DNA of 64,000 bases from Steromphala cineraria (lineage: Eukaryota; Mollusca; Gastropoda; Trochida; Trochidae), in assembly GCA_916613615.1 (NCBI GenBank), contig OU744732.1, forward strand, positions 62,013,227 through 62,077,226. The letters are read 5' to 3'. Under the pieces are notes generated by a model. It searched no databases. It was not told where the DNA came from and worked only from the letters and a program-made list of their open reading frames with translations. The number at the start of each line of letters is the position of its first letter. The first letter of the stretch is position 1. Below are positions 1 through 13,163 of the stretch, one piece after another. The translations under genes were made by a program, and so were the position numbers.

Positions 1-744
1 GACCAAACCATTATTTTACAGGGGTTGCAATGATGAATTTCTAAACACTTGACCTAATAATCCCACATTAACAAAACATTCAATGAGAGAAAGATAATCA
101 AATATATAAGGAATTCTGTATCAGCAAAACAAATACATTTTTCTTTAGGTTATCATGAAGTATAAATTCTATCTTCCTATCATTATATCCATCACCCCGT
201 GCCCTTATAATGGTGGACTCGTCCAAACTATGCTACAAATAATATTTATTTTGTCTTGTAAACGTAAACTTTGAAACCGACATAATTAAATGGTATACAA
301 AACTATTTTAAGTAGAATTGTTGTGGAAAAAAACTAAATCTTTTATTTCATTTGGTTGATTGATTCCATATCTCCCATCTGTGGAAGTGAAATATTTATC
401 TTGAACATCACGGCGAGAAACTTTCAGGCATTCGTCATGACTGACAAAGGCTTATCTTTGGTGTCCGACTCTAATGATAACAGCCTTTGTATGAAGTTTA
501 TATTTCTCTCTTGAAATACTAATGATATTTAGGTTAAATTTCATATGCTGTTTATATTAGTGTAACTGTCCGATGCATTGCGTGGTTCCATCGTGTCTTA
601 GAATAGCAATGAAACAGGTAATATTATTGGCCCTTATGGGGAAATCCGTGTGTCTTATCCAATCAGAACGTGTTATGTGAAAATGAATCAATTTCAAATA
701 TGGACAAGAAAATTATTTTTACGAATCTTGCAAATGAGAATTAT

Positions 745-905
745 TATTTAAAGCTTTTATGACCCTGTTGCGACGTTAACTTCTCCTCCAGATGAGAAAC
801 TTTGTGTACAGACTCCTTGACTAAATAAATTGTAGCTTTAGTGAATCTCTGACCCCTTATCATGGCCTTTAAACCTATTTTCGTCTTTACTCCAGAAGCA
901 AAATA
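745..905 (-). repeat. Host interspersed repeat, inverted copy
   Basis: Read on the minus strand this gives the same string seen at 28866-29441 and 36821-37235: 'ctggagaagaagatgaaaat', an acc/ggt-rich 'cttataaggggtcacagg' and 'ctccttgac' around 'cagactc'. It recurs at the matching place in every array unit (about 6107, 11469, 16807 and 22169). It is a short interspersed repeat of molluscan type with no coding capacity. Confidence 0.7.
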
Positions 906-1258
906 CCGTTTTTACGGTGAGCTCATTGTTTCCTTTTTTAATACTTCTGATCTTTATAGATACTTTTTGCTAAAACCCTATCATACAAGATTGCAGCTGA
1001 TTTTATGCCCTGGTTATTTTACTACACCTGAAAATCTATGACGTCTTGGCCAGTGGGTTCGACAGCCACTTACAATTTCCATCCGTGCATAATAATTAAA
1101 CTTCATTTAGAGCTGACACTGCAACAGTAAGTGTTAAAGGTATTGATAAGAGTAATTCATGACCATAGATTAATTATTTCCAACATATGTTGTCGTTTTT
1201 TTTTGTAGCTCATCAGTCTTAAATATGCAAGGGAAGATGACTAGAACAACCATAAGAA

Positions 1259-1358
1259 ATAGAGCAATTGGCTCTGTAGCTCATCAGGCTTCATATTTAA
1301 TTTTAAGTAGTTAACGAGGTTATAGCGGCGGACACCATGCCGTGCCAATAGCTAAAAA
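1259..1358 (+). repeat. Host interspersed repeat, internally deleted
   Basis: It begins with the palindromic 'agagcaattggctct' followed by 'gtagctcatcagg' and ends with 'ggacaccatgccgtgcc'. Both blocks bound the longer family members at 28866-29441 and 36821-37235. The middle of the repeat is missing. It is present in all five units. Confidence 0.6.
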
Positions 1359-2164
1359 GCAGTAAATGCGCATTTTGCATTACAAAATTACGTTTCTGAC
1401 CCCAAACCACTAAAGTAATAAATTTAAAATATGGGAACCCCCACCATTGTACGGGAAGACATCCCTTCACCTCCCCGCCCTCCCATTTAGATCTTCATAA
1501 TCGGCCAAACCAATAATGACGAGATAGAAGCAAGTGCAAACCTTCAAACTTTGATCTTTTCATTATCTACATTCCATGCTGTTGCAATAATATCGTCAGA
1601 TTCATTTCATTATTGAAACTATTTTCCGTTTTTCCTTCTATTTTTACCAAAATATAGTCTGATTAGATTGATTGGAGATTTGTCACACTAACAATTGGAG
1701 GGGATTAATGAACCAATAACTTGTCCACGTGGATTACCAAATAAGACATTTCTATAATTGATACACTAAAGACATGTTGTTGCGTCATGGAAGCGTACAC
1801 TGATTTTATGACCGTGTCATCTTTAACCAGAAATGCTGCGCAAAACTGTAAACTTTCTAGTCTTTATATTTCGCCATATAGCTTATAACAGGACATATGA
1901 ATGTATGCCAAAACTTAAAAACATTTGGACCAGTTGGTGTCATAGTATTTGTGACTGAAACCCGAAATTCAAACTTGTTTCACTGACGGCAGTGGCATAA
2001 ATTTCTAATCAGATAACTCTATGCATTGAATTAATGGTTGTAATTTGATATACGTATGATGCTTATAAGTGTATATGTTATGAGATATTTGATAAAATTC
2101 TACCAAAAACAGACAACACGAACCTTACCAACAGCATTGGGGAGCGTACATTTCCTTTCTAGCT

Positions 2165-2238
2165 CTGGCATACACGCTCACACGGGGTATAATAGGGGCC
2201 ACAGGGTCACCAAAGCTACAATTTATAATCCTCACTAA
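2165..2238 (+). repeat. Host repeat, left flank of the retroelement insertion
   Basis: The string '...caccaaagctacaattta taatcctcacta' stops abruptly at the LTR. In uninterrupted members (for example 29125-29175) it continues as '..cactagtcaaggagtctg'. The missing continuation sits at 28870 onward, right of the distant LTR copy. The same flank precedes the LTR in units 2-4 (ending 7600, 12962 and 18300). Confidence 0.85.
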
Positions 2239-2426
2239 TGTGAAATATGGAATTATGTTATGCTATAAATGGTCTAAGGGAGATAATCCCATTCTGGTTG
2301 TATTCTTTAGCGGTATGGTATCGAGAGGCCTCAAAGGGAGGTTACTCTCGCTTGACGGTGAGGACCAAGATGGCGTCTGACCATGCGGTCAGTGAATGTA
2401 CCAAACGATCATGAATAAAACGATTC
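2239..2426 (+). mobile_element. LTR (5'), Ty3/gypsy element, unit 1
   Basis: This is a 188-bp segment starting TGTGAAAT, with TATAAA at 2264-2269 and AATAAA at 2414-2419, as expected for an LTR promoter and polyA signal. It is 187/188 identical to the lone copy at 28678-28865. Host repeat abuts it on the left, and a gag-like reading frame starts 14 bp after it. The small size is like the LTRs of Steamer-type and related bivalve gypsy elements (established knowledge, not a sequence match). Both termini remain approximate. Confidence 0.85.
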
Positions 2427-2439
2427 AAACGATCCAAAC

Positions 2440-2640
2440 ATGAGTCAAATTAAACTCGAACACTTCCACGGGTTACCACACGAAGATGGCTCTACCTGGT
2501 TACGTACATTTGAAACTTTGGGAGCAGTTAAAGGCCGCATGGTCGAACGCCAAAACCCCGCTTGCTGGATATTTGAAAGAAGGGAAGAGAGAATTGATAG
2601 ATTCTATGCACAACCATTGTAGTTTGTTGAGAGAATGATG
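2440..2640 (+). pseudogene. gag remnant of Ty3/gypsy element, unit 1
   Basis: An ATG 14 bp after the LTR opens a frame beginning MSQIKLEHFHGLPHEDGSTW. This is the usual start of a gypsy Gag: a 'F-G-P-H-E-D...W' stretch that leads into the capsid-like domain. The frame is lost after about 30 residues; a second frame continues Gag-like sequence, so at least one indel is present. The text then runs directly into integrase. More than 90% of gag and all of protease, RT and RNase H are missing, so the element is an internal-deletion derivative that cannot move by itself. Family assignment rests on position and pattern; confidence is moderate. Confidence 0.6.
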
Positions 2641-3494
2641 TCCACAATCCTAGCCTCGTTGTCAAAATATGTTGACGACACCCATAACTAGTGGGACAGA
2701 TTTATTCCTTTTATTCAGTACTCCTACAATATCACCCCATGTCTAGAGAGTACTGAGTACTCGCCATTCTTCCTGGTCTACGCCGCTATCCGAGGAGTTT
2801 TCTAGAACTTGAAATTAGTGAAAATCTTGACATTCCCAAAACAGCTCAATCTTACATTACTGAACTGGTGGAGGGAGTAGAAACTGCACGTAAAGTGGCC
2901 ATACAGAATGTTCAAGACCATAAGGAAGCCATGGCAGTAAAGTCAGCCGACAAAGAACATTCCCCAAACTTCAAAGTTGGTGATACGGTTTTCATCTACC
3001 GCCCTATACTAGTTTCCGGACAAACACGAAAATTGCTTCGTCCATGGGCGGGTCCTTACTATATTGTAGAGAAGTTGTCTGACATACATGTGAAGGTCAG
3101 GAAGAAATCCGATGGACTGCTTGTGCGCAACCGGATTCACATCAACCGTCTGAAACATGGGTTGTTGCGCATAGATCGCCCTGATGACCCGACACCCTCT
3201 GTCAACATAGACAGTGTGGAACCAGCCATCCTAGGCACAGAAGAGTTCGTGGAGTCGACCAACCAGACTGACTCTCCAGACTCCAATAAGGACAGTACTT
3301 CTCAATATGAAATTGAGAAAATAATCAGGAAAAAGTATCAAAACTCTACATGGCACTACCGTGTTAAGTGGTTAGGGTATAGTAATAAGGACAATTCTTG
3401 GGTGCCATTCCAAGACTTGACAACAGCGTGCCAAGAACTTGTACAATCAATTCATGACAGATTGCCAACAGACAAGAAGAGTAAAAGGAAATAG
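2640..3494 (+). pseudogene. Integrase C-terminus plus chromodomain, unit 1
   Basis: From about 2640 the text reads as the last part of an integrase core ('WDRFIPFIQYSYN', then 'YSPFFLVY'), with a stop at about 2690 and a frameshift near 2785. From 2785 to 3494 it is open. The open frame has no ATG at its start (first ATG about 2931). It contains the integrase C-terminal module with 'VGDTVFIYRP' and a GPY motif ('WAGPYYIVEKL'), then an acidic linker, then a chromodomain of about 50 residues ('YEIEKIIRKK', 'YRVKWLGYSNKDNSWVP'), with the aromatic and W residues expected of the methyl-lysine cage. Chromodomains at the integrase end mark the chromovirus branch of Ty3/gypsy, where they steer integration to marked chromatin. 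The unit keeps this module open, but it lies in a deleted element and probably makes no working integrase. Confidence 0.85.
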
Positions 3495-4045
3495 CTTGTC
3501 ATAGCTCATCCCTAGTCAAATGTGTAATGACATTCCTGTATGATGTTTGAATTTTTGCCCAGTGTATGCATTCCTAGTTAAAGGTGTAATGTCATTTCAG
3601 TATGTTTGAATTTTTGCCATATTACCAGCAATTTGCCACTATTTCAATGTTTGAAAATACTGAAATTTGAAAGGTTAAAGTAGTAATTATTATCACTACT
3701 CTTCACGTTTTCATCGTTTCTTGAAATTGGTGAAAATTATCATTTATGTTTGTAAAATTAAGGTTTTTTTCATCAGGCAAAATGTGTTTGTTAGTTATGA
3801 TTTTCATCTTTTAATAGTGTTTATATTGAAATTTCAACATTTAGAGTAAATGTTGTAGGATTATTTTGGTACCAAGTTCAGATGAAGGAATTCCAGTGAT
3901 TGTGATGCCCAGTCCTAAATCCTAAGTGGAAGCATAAGTTAATTACACGCTTAAGGCTATAAGTACATTTGTAGATTACACGGCCTAGGTATTTTTGCTC
4001 CACTGGTAGGTTATTAAGTGGTTAAATTCAGAGATTTATCTCATT
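3495..4045 (+). other. Non-coding, probable 3' region of the retroelement
   Basis: AT-rich text after the chromodomain stop, without reading frames. It holds a short internal duplication ('aatttttgcc' with 'gtgtaatg' at about 3525-3565 and 3583-3620). No LTR follows in the unit. The same stretch is in units 2-4 (8857-9407, 14195-14745 and 19557-20107). Confidence 0.5.
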
Positions 4046-4049
4046 TTTT

Positions 4050-4920
4050 AGCTCACCTCTACAAAGTAAATGTGAGCTTATGACATGGCGCATCGTCCGT
4101 CGTCCGTCTGTCTGTCCGTCCGTCTGTCCGTCCGTCCGTCCGTAAACTTTCAGGAAAAAGACTACTCCTCCTAAACGAATCCAGATATCATTCTGAAATT
4201 GTAGTATGTTATACCCATGGTGATTCCTCACAGAAAGGTAGACGTTTCAGTTTTGAGAATCCAAGATGGCCGCCATGGCAGCCATATTGAATTTTCAATT
4301 AGATTTCACGAAAAAGACTACTCCTCCTAAACGAATCCAGATATCATTCTGAAATTGTAGTATGTTACACCCATTGTGATTCCTCACAGAAAGGTAAACA
4401 TTTCAATTTTGAGAATCCAAGATGGCCGCCATGGCAGCCATATTGAATTTTCAATTAGATTTCACGAAAAAAAACTACTCCTCCTAAACAAATCCAGATA
4501 TCATTCTGAAATTGTAGTATGTTATACCCATGGTGATTCCCCTCGGAACGGTAGACGTTTCAGTTTTGAGAATTCAAGATGGCCGCTATGGCAGCCATAT
4601 TGAATTTTCAATTAGATTTCATGAAAAGACTACTCTTTCTAAACTAATCTTGATATCATTCTGAAATTGTAGTATGTTATAACTATGGTGATTCCACACA
4701 GAAAGGTAGACGTTTCAGTTTTGAGAATCCAAGATGGCCGCGATAGCAGCCATATTGAATTTTCAATGAGATTTCATGAAAATGACTACTTCTCCTAAAC
4801 CAATCTAGATATCATTTTCATATTGTAGTATGTTATACCTATAGTGATTCCTTCCACAAAGGTAGACGTTTCAGTTTTGAGAATCCAAGATGGCCGCGAT
4901 AGCATCCATATTGACTTATC
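4050..4920 (+). repeat. CCGT stretch and 156-bp satellite, five monomers, unit 1
   Basis: After 'agctcacctctacaaag' and a (CCGT)n-like stretch (4095-4142) comes a tandem repeat. The marker 'gtagacgtttcag' or a variant starts at 4238, 4394, 4551, 4706 and 4862, giving a period of 155-157 bp. Monomers contain 'gaatccaagatggccgcc', 'cagccatattgaattttcaa' and 'atatcattctgaaattgtag' and differ from each other by 5-15%, more than the array units differ from one another. The monomer amplification is therefore older than the 5.36-kb amplification. No coding function. Confidence 0.9.
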
Positions 4921-5362
4921 AGCTGCAGATGACACATCATTATTACTAAATTTTAAGCTTTCATCAAGTGATCACTCGCACTATATAAATTCTCTAATTT
5001 GAACTTATTAATCATAATTTTATCTTGAACATAGAATATTTAAGATTGTCATGCAAGTTGTTCTATATTTTAAGTGTTTCTAAAACATTAAGATGAAAGA
5101 CAAACATAATTAATTAATTTGTTTTAAATATTTATGGCAACTACCGTAATTTCTCTATCAATCTATCAAATACTATCTTTTGTTGTTCAATCAAGATCAA
5201 ATATCTACTTTATTTCATGAGTGACTCGGTTTCATAGCAAATCTCAATTAAAATCAGCAACATATATAAGAAATATGCTTCACAAATTATCGTAACATCT
5301 GTCACATCTGTGGATAATCACTCACGTGGTTGCTTAACTTCCCGCCATATTTGTTTACAAAT
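4921..5362. other. AT-rich spacer of the unit
   Basis: No reading frame, repeat or RNA gene seen. The following unit start (1-744 and equivalents) is likewise AT-rich and featureless. Together they form a ~1.2-kb non-coding spacer repeated in each unit. Confidence 0.6.
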
Positions 5363-7600
5363 GACCAAACCATTATTTTACAGGGGTTGCAATGATGAAT
5401 TTCTAAACACTTGACCTAATAATCCCACATTAACAAAACATTCAATGAGAGAAAGATAATCAAATATATAAGGAATTCTGTATCAGCAAAACAAATACAT
5501 TTTTCTTTAGGTTATCATGAAGTATAAATTCTATCTTCCTATCATTATATCCATCACCCCGTGCCCTTATAATGGTGGACTCGTCCAAACTATGCTACAA
5601 ATAATATTTATTTTGTCTTGTAAACGTAAACTTTGAAACCGACATAATTAAATGGTATACAAAACTATTTTAAGTAGAATTGTTGTGGAAAAAAACTAAA
5701 TCTTTTATTTCATTTGGTTGATTGATTCCATATCTCCCATCTGTGGAAGTGAAATATTTATCTTGAACATCACGGCGAGAAACTTTCAGGCATTCGTCAT
5801 GACTGACAAATGCTTATCTTTGGTGTCCGACTCTAATGATAACAGCCTTTGTATGAAGTTTATATTTCTCTCTTGAAATACTAATGATATTTAGGTTAAA
5901 TTTCATATGCTGTTTATATTAGTGTAACTGTCCGATGCATTGCGTGGTTCCATCGTGTCTTAGAATAGCAATGAAACAGGTAATATTATTGGCCCTTATG
6001 GGGAAATCCGTGTGTCTTATCCAATCAGAACGTGTTATGTGAAAATGAATCAATTTCAAATATGGACAAGAAAATTATTTTTACGAATCTTGCAAATGAG
6101 AATTATTATTTAAAGCTTTTATGACCCTGTTGCGACGTTAACTTCTCCTCCAGATGAGAAACTTTGTGTACAGACTCCTTGACTAAATAAATTGTAGCTT
6201 TAGTGAATCTCTGACCCCTTATCATGGCCTTTAAACCTATTTTCGTCTTTACTCCAGAAGCAAAATACCGTTTTTACGGTGAGCTCATTGTTTCCTTTTT
6301 TAATACTTCTGATCTTTATAGATACTTTTTGCTAAAACCCTATCATACAAGATTGCAGCTGATTTTATGCCCTGGTTATTTTACTACACCTGAAAATCTA
6401 TGACGTCTTGGCCAGTGGGTTCGACAGCCACTTACAATTTCCATCCGTGCATAATAATTAAACTTCATTTAGAGCTGACACTGCAACAGTAAGTGTTAAA
6501 GGTATTGATAAGAGTAATTCATGACCATAGATTAATTATTTCCAACATATGTTATCGTTTTTTTTTGTAGCTCATCAGTCTTAAATATGCAAGGGAAGAT
6601 GACTAGAACAACCATAAGAAATAGAGCAATTGGCTCTGTAGCTCATCAGGCTTCATATTTAATTTTAAGTAGTTAACGAGGTTATAGCGGCGGACACCAT
6701 GCCGTGCCAATAGCTAAAAAGCAGTAAATGCGCATTTTGCATTACAAAATTACGTTTCTGACCCCAAACCACTAAAGTAATAAATTTAAAATATGGGAAC
6801 CCCCACCATTGTACGGGAAGACATCCCTTCACCTCCCCGCCCTCCCATTTAGATCTTCATAATCGGCCAAACCAATAATGACGAGATAGAAGCAAGTGCA
6901 AACCTTCAAACTTTGATCTTTTCATTATCTACATTCCATGCTGTTGCAATAATATCGTCAGATTCATTTCATTATTGAAACTATTTTCCGTTTTTCCTTC
7001 TATTTTTACCAAAATATAGTCTGATTAGATTGATTGGAGATTTGTCACACTAACAATTGGAGGGGATTAATGAACCAATAACTTGTCCACGTGGATTACC
7101 AAATAAGACATTTCTATAATTGATACACTAAAGACATGTTGTTGCGTCATGGAAGCGTACACTGATTTTATGACCGTGTCATCTTTAACCAGAAATGCTG
7201 CGCAAAACTGTAAACTTTCTAGTCTTTATATTTCGCCATATAGCTTATAACAGGACATATGAATGTATGCCAAAACTTAAAAACATTTGGACCAGTTGGT
7301 GTCATAGTATTTGTGACTGAAACCCGAAATTCAAACTTGTTTCACTGACGGCAGTGGCATAAATTTCTAATCAGATAACTCTATGCATTGAATTAATGGT
7401 TGTAATTTGATATACGTATGATGCTTATAAGTGTATATGTTATGAGATATTTGATAAAATTCTACCAAAAACAGACAACACGAACCTTACCAACAGCATT
7501 GGGGAGCGTACATTTCCTTTCTAGCTCTGGCATACACGCTCACACGGGGTATAATAGGGGCCACAGGGTCACCAAAGCTACAATTTATAATCCTCACTAA

Positions 7601-7788
7601 TGTGAAATATGGAATTATGTTATGCTATAAATGGTCTAAGGGAGATAATCCCATTCTGGTTGTATTCTTTAGCGGTATGGTATCGAGAGGCCTCAAAGGG
7701 AGGTTACTCTCGCTTGACGGTGAGGACCAAGATGGCGTCTGACCATGCGGTCAGTGAATGTACCAAACGATCATGAATAAAACGATTC
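7601..7788 (+). mobile_element. LTR (5'), unit 2
   Basis: Copy of the LTR at 2239-2426 with the same TATA and polyA signals. Confidence 0.85.
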
Positions 7789-7801
7789 AAACGATCCAAA
7801 C

Positions 7802-8002
7802 ATGAGTCAAATTAAACTCGAACACTTCCACGGGTTACCACACGAAGATGGCTCTACCTGGTTACGTCATTTGAAACTTTGGGAGCAGTTAAAGGCCGCA
7901 TGGTCGAACGCCAAAACCCCCGCTTGCTGGATATTTGAAAGAAGGGAAGAGAGAATTGATAGATTCTATGCACAACCATTGTAGTTTGTTGAGAGAATGA
8001 TG
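7802..8002 (+). pseudogene. gag remnant, unit 2
   Basis: Same remnant. Two small indels relative to units 1, 3 and 4 (one base lost near 7867, one gained near 7916) shift the middle third into another frame before the original frame resumes, so the encoded residues differ across about 17 positions. Confidence 0.6.
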
Positions 8003-8856
8003 TCCACAATCCTAGCCTCGTTGTCAAAATATGTTGACGACACCCATAACTAGTGGGACAGATTTATTCCTTTTATTCAGTACTCCTACAATATCACCCC
8101 ATGTCTAGAGAGTACTGAGTACTCGCCATTCTTCCTGGTCTACGCCGCTATCCGAGGAGTTTTCTAGAACTTGAAATTAGTGAAAATCTTGACATTCCCA
8201 AAACAGCTCAATCTTACATTACTGAACTGGTGGAGGGAGTAGAAACTGCACGTAAAGTGGCCATACAGAATGTTCAAGACCATAAGGAAGCCATGGCAGT
8301 AAAGTCAGCCGACAAAGAACATTCCCCAAACTTCAAAGTTGGTGATACGGTTTTCATCTACCGCCCTATACTAGTTTCCGGACAAACACGAAAATTGCTT
8401 CGTCCATGGGCGGGTCCTTACTATATTGTAGAGAAGTTGTCTGACATACATGTGAAGGTCAGGAAGAAATCCGATGGACTGCTTGTGCGCAACCGGATTC
8501 ACATCAACCGTCTGAAACATGGGTTGTTGCGCATAGATCGCCCTGATGACCCGACACCCCCTGTCAACATAGACAGTGTGGAACCAGCCATCCTAGGCAC
8601 AGAAGAGTTCGTGGAGTCGACCAACCAGACTGACTCTCCAGACTCCAATAAGGACAGTACTTCTCAATATGAAATTGAGAAAATAATCAGGAAAAAGTAT
8701 CAAAACTCTACATGGCACTACCGTGTTAAGTGGTTAGGGTATAGTAATAAGGACAATTCTTGGGTGCCATTCCAAGACTTGACAACAGCGTGCCAAGAAC
8801 TTGTACAATCAATTCATGACAGATTGCCAACAGACAAGAAGAGTAAAAGGAAATAG
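8002..8856 (+). pseudogene. Integrase C-terminus plus chromodomain, unit 2
   Basis: Same module as in unit 1; the open part is 8230-8856. It has one Ser-to-Pro difference in the linker (about 8560), shared with unit 4. Confidence 0.85.
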
Positions 8857-9411
8857 CTTGTCATAGCTCATCCCTAGTCAAATGTGTAATGACATTCCTG
8901 TATGATGTTTGAATTTTTGCCCAGTGTATGCATTCCTAGTTAAAGGTGTAATGTCATTTCAGTATGTTTGATTTTTTGCCATATTACCAGCAATTTGCCA
9001 CTATTTCAATGTTTGAAAATACTGAAATTTGAAAGGTTAAAGTAGTAATTATTATCACTACTCTTCACGTTTTCATCGTTTCTTGAAATTGGTGAAAATT
9101 ATCATTTATGTTTGTAAAATTAAGGTTTTTTTCATCAGGCAAAATGTGTTTGTTAGTTATGATTTTCATCTTTTAATAGTGTTTATATTGAAATTTCAAC
9201 ATTTAGAGTAAATGTTGTAGGATTATGTTGGTACCAAGTTCAGATGAAGGAATTCCAGTGATTGTGATGCCCAGTCCTAAATCCTAAGTGGAAGCATAAG
9301 TTAATTACACGCTTAAGGCTATAAGTACATTTGTAGATTACACGGCCTAGGTATTTTTGCTCCACTGGTAGGTTATTAAGTGGTTAAATTCAGAGATTTA
9401 TCTCATTTTTT

Positions 9412-10282
9412 AGCTCACCTCTACAAAGTAAATGTGAGCTTATGACATGGCGCATCGTCCGTCGTCCGTCTGTCTGTCCGTCCGTCTGTCCGTCCGTCCG
9501 TCCGTAAACTTTCAGGAAAAAGACTACTCCTCCTAAACGAATCCAGATATCATTTTGAAATTGTAGTATGTTATACCCATGGTGATTCCTCACAGAAAGG
9601 TAGACGTTTCAGTTTTGAGAATCCAAGATGGCCGCCATGGCAGCCATATTGAATTTTCAATTAGATTTCACGAAAAAGACTACTCCTCCTAAACGAATCC
9701 AGATATCATTCTGAAATTGTAGTATGTTACACCCATTGTGATTCCTCACAGAAAGGTAAACATTTCAATTTTGAGAATCCAAGATGGCCGCCATGGCAGC
9801 CATATTGAATTTTCAATTAGATTTCACGAAAAAAAACTACTCCTCCTAAACAAATCCAGATATCATTCTGAAATTGTAGTATGTTATACCCATGGTGATT
9901 CCCCTCGGAACGGTAGACGTTTCAGTTTTGAGAATTCAAGATGGCCGCTATGGCAGCCATATTGAATTTTCAATTAGATTTCATGAAAAGACTACTCTTT
10001 CTAAACTAATCTTGATATCATTCTGAAATTGTAGTATGTTATAACTATGGTGATTCCACACAGAAAGGTAGACGTTTCAGTTTTGAGAATCCAAGATGGC
10101 CGCGATAGCAGCCATATTGAATTTTCAATGAGATTTCATGAAAATGACTACTTCTCCTAAACCAATCTAGATATCATTTTCATATTGTAGTATGTTATAC
10201 CTATAGTGATTCCTTCCACAAAGGTAGACGTTTCAGTTTTGAGAATCCAAGATGGCCGCGATAGCATCCATATTGACTTATC
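9412..10282 (+). repeat. 156-bp satellite block, unit 2
   Basis: Copy of the block at 4050-4920, offset by 5362. Confidence 0.9.
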
Positions 10283-12962
10283 AGCTGCAGATGACACATC
10301 ATTATTACTAAATTTTAAGCTTTCATCAAGTGATCACTCGCACTATATAAATTCTCTAATTTGAACTTATTAATCATAATTTTATCTTGAACATAGAATA
10401 TTTAAGATTGTCATGCAAGTTGTTCTATATTTTAAGTGTTTCTAAAACATTAAGATGAAAGACAAACATAATTAATTAATTTGTTTTAAATATTTATGGC
10501 AACTACCGTAATTTCTCTATCAATCTATCAAATACTATCTTTTGTTGTTCAATCAAGATCAAATATCTACTTTATTTCATGAGTGACTCGGTTTCATAGC
10601 AAATCTCAATTAAAATCAGCAACATATATAAGAAATATGCTTCACAAATTATCGTAACATCTGTCACATCTGTGGATAATCACTCACGTGGTTGCTTAAC
10701 TTCCCGCCATATTTGTTTACAAATGACCAAACCATTATTTTACAGGGGTTGCAATGATGAATTTCTAAACACTTGACCTAATAATCCCACATTAACAAAA
10801 CATTCAATGAGAGAAAGATAATCAAATATATAAGGAATTCTGTATCAGCAAAACAAATACATTTTTCTTTAGGTTATCATGAAGTATAAATTCTATCTTC
10901 CTATCATTATATCCATCACCCCGTGCCCTTATAATGGTGGACTCGTCCAAACTATGCTACAAATAATATTTATTTTGTCTTGTAAACGTAAACTTTGAAA
11001 CCGACATAATTAAATGGTATACAAAACTATTTTAAGTAGAATTGTTGTGGAAAAAAACTAAATCTTTTATTTCATTTGGTTGATTGATTCCATATCTCCC
11101 ATCTGTGGAAGTGAAATATTTATCTTGAACATCACGGCGAGAAACTTTCAGGCATTCGTCATGACTGACAAAGGCTTATCTTTGGTGTCCGACTCTAATG
11201 ATAACAGCCTTTGTATGAAGTTTATATTTCTCTCTTGAAATACTAATGATATTTAGGTTAAATTTCATATGCTGTTTATATTAGTGTAACTGTCCGATGC
11301 ATTGCGTGGTTCCATCGTGTCTTAGAATAGCAATGAAACAGGTAATATTATTGGCCCTTATGGGGAAATCCGTGTGTCTTATCCAATCAGAACGTGTTAT
11401 GTGAAAATGAATCAATTTCAAATATGGACAAGAAAATTATTTTTACGAATCTTGCAAATGAGAATTATTATTTAAAGCTTTTATGACCCTGTTGCGACGT
11501 TAACTTCTCCTCCAGATGAGAAACTTTGTGTACAGACTCCTTGACTAAATAAATTGTAGCTTTAGTGAATCTCTGACCCCTTATCATGGCCTTTAAACCT
11601 ATTTTCGTCTTTACTCCAGAAGCAAAATACCGTTTTTACGGTGAGCTCATTGTTTCCTTTTTTAATACTTCTGATCTTTATAGATACTTTTTGCTAAAAC
11701 CCTATCATACAAGATTGCAGCTGATTTTATGCCCTGGTTATTTTACTACACCTGAAAATCTATGACGTCTTGGCCAGTGGGTTCGACAGCCACTTACAAT
11801 TTCCATCCGTGCATAATAATTAAACTTCATTTAGAGCTGACACTGCAACAGTAAGTGTTAAAGGTATTGATAAGAGTAATTCATGACCATAGATTAATTA
11901 TTTCCAACATATGTTATCGTTTTTTTTTGTAGCTCATCAGTCTTAAATATGCAAGGGAAGATGACTAGAACAACCATAAGAAATAGAGCAATTGGCTCTG
12001 TAGCTCATCAGGCTTCATATTTAATTTTAAGTAGTTAACGAGGTTATAGCGGCGGACACCATGCCGTGCCAATAGCTAAAAAGCAGTAAATGCGCATTTT
12101 GCATTACAAAATTACGTTTCTGACCCCAAACCACTAAAGTAATAAATTTAAAATATGGGAACCCCCACCATTGTACGGGAAGACATCCCTTCACCTCCCC
12201 GCCCTCCCATTTAGATCTTCATAATCGGCCAAACCAATAATGACGAGATAGAAGCAAGTGCAAACCTTCAAACTTTGATCTTTTCATTATCTACATTCCA
12301 TGCTGTTGCAATAATATCGTCAGATTCATTTCATTATTGAAACTATTTTCCGTTTTTCCTTCTATTTTTACCAAAATATAGTCTGATTAGATTGATTGGA
12401 GATTTGTCACACTAACAATTGGAGGGGATTAATGAACCAATAACTTGTCCACGTGGATTACCAAATAAGACATTTCTATAATTGATACACTAAAGACATG
12501 TTGTTGCGTCATGGAAGCGTACACTGATTTTATGACCGTGTCATCTTTAACCAGAAATGCTGCGCAAAACTGTAAACTTTCTAGTCTTTATATTTCGCCA
12601 TATAGCTTATAACAGGACATATGAATGTATGCCAAAACTTAAAAACATTTGGACCAGTTGGTGTCATAGTATTTGTGACTGAAACCCGAAATTCAAACTT
12701 GTTTCACTGACGGCAGTGGCATAAATTTCTAATCAGATAACTCTATGCATTGAATTAATGGTTGTAATTTGATATACGTATGATGCTTATAAGTGTATAT
12801 GTTATGAGATATTTGATAAAATTCTACCAAAAACAGACAACACGAACCTTACCAACAGCATTGGGGAGCGTACATTTCCTTTCTAGCTCTGGCATACACG
12901 CTCACACGGGGTATAATAGGGGCCACAGGGTCACCAAAGCTACAATTTATAATCCTCACTAA

Positions 12963-13150
12963 TGTGAAATATGGAATTATGTTATGCTATAAATGGTCTA
13001 AGGGAGATAATCCCATTCTGGTTGTATTCTTTAGCGGTATGGTATCGAGAGGCCTCAAAGGGAGGTTACTTTCGCTTGACGGTGAGGACCAAGATGGCGT
13101 CTGACCATGCGGTCAGTGAATGTACCAAACGATCATGAATAAAACGATTC
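12963..13150 (+). mobile_element. LTR (5'), unit 3
   Basis: Copy of the LTR, with one c-to-t change ('ttactttcgc', about 13071). Confidence 0.85.
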
Positions 13151-13163
13151 AAACGATCCAAAC

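Larger units (their letters stand above)
1..5362 (+). repeat. Array unit 1
   Basis: Reference unit. Its layout is: AT-rich non-coding 1-744; inverted host repeat 745-905; host-repeat piece 1259-1358; host repeat left flank 2165-2238; LTR 2239-2426; gag remnant 2440-2640; integrase end plus chromodomain about 2640-3494; element 3' region 3495-4045; CCGT-rich stretch and 156-bp satellite 4050-4920; AT-rich spacer 4921-5362. Confidence 0.95.
5363..10724 (+). repeat. Array unit 2
   Basis: Same layout as unit 1, shifted by 5362. Private changes include g-to-t at 5808, two compensating 1-bp indels in the gag remnant (about 7867 and 7916), t-to-g at 9226, and a change near 8971. It shares the proline codon in the chromodomain reading frame with unit 4. 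Confidence 0.95.

Noticed and set aside
2056..2238. 60-codon frame ending exactly at the LTR, in every unit
   Set aside because: It runs through host repeat, has no domain, and its presence in all units follows from the recent amplification.
4028..4231. 67-codon minus-strand frame with GRTDGQTDGQTDG, repeated in all units
   Set aside because: It is the translation of the CCGT-rich repeat plus satellite monomer; a well-known false open frame in molluscan repeats, with no domain.
4376..4603. 75-codon plus-strand frame in each unit
   Set aside because: It lies wholly inside the 156-bp satellite; its two halves repeat each other because the DNA does.
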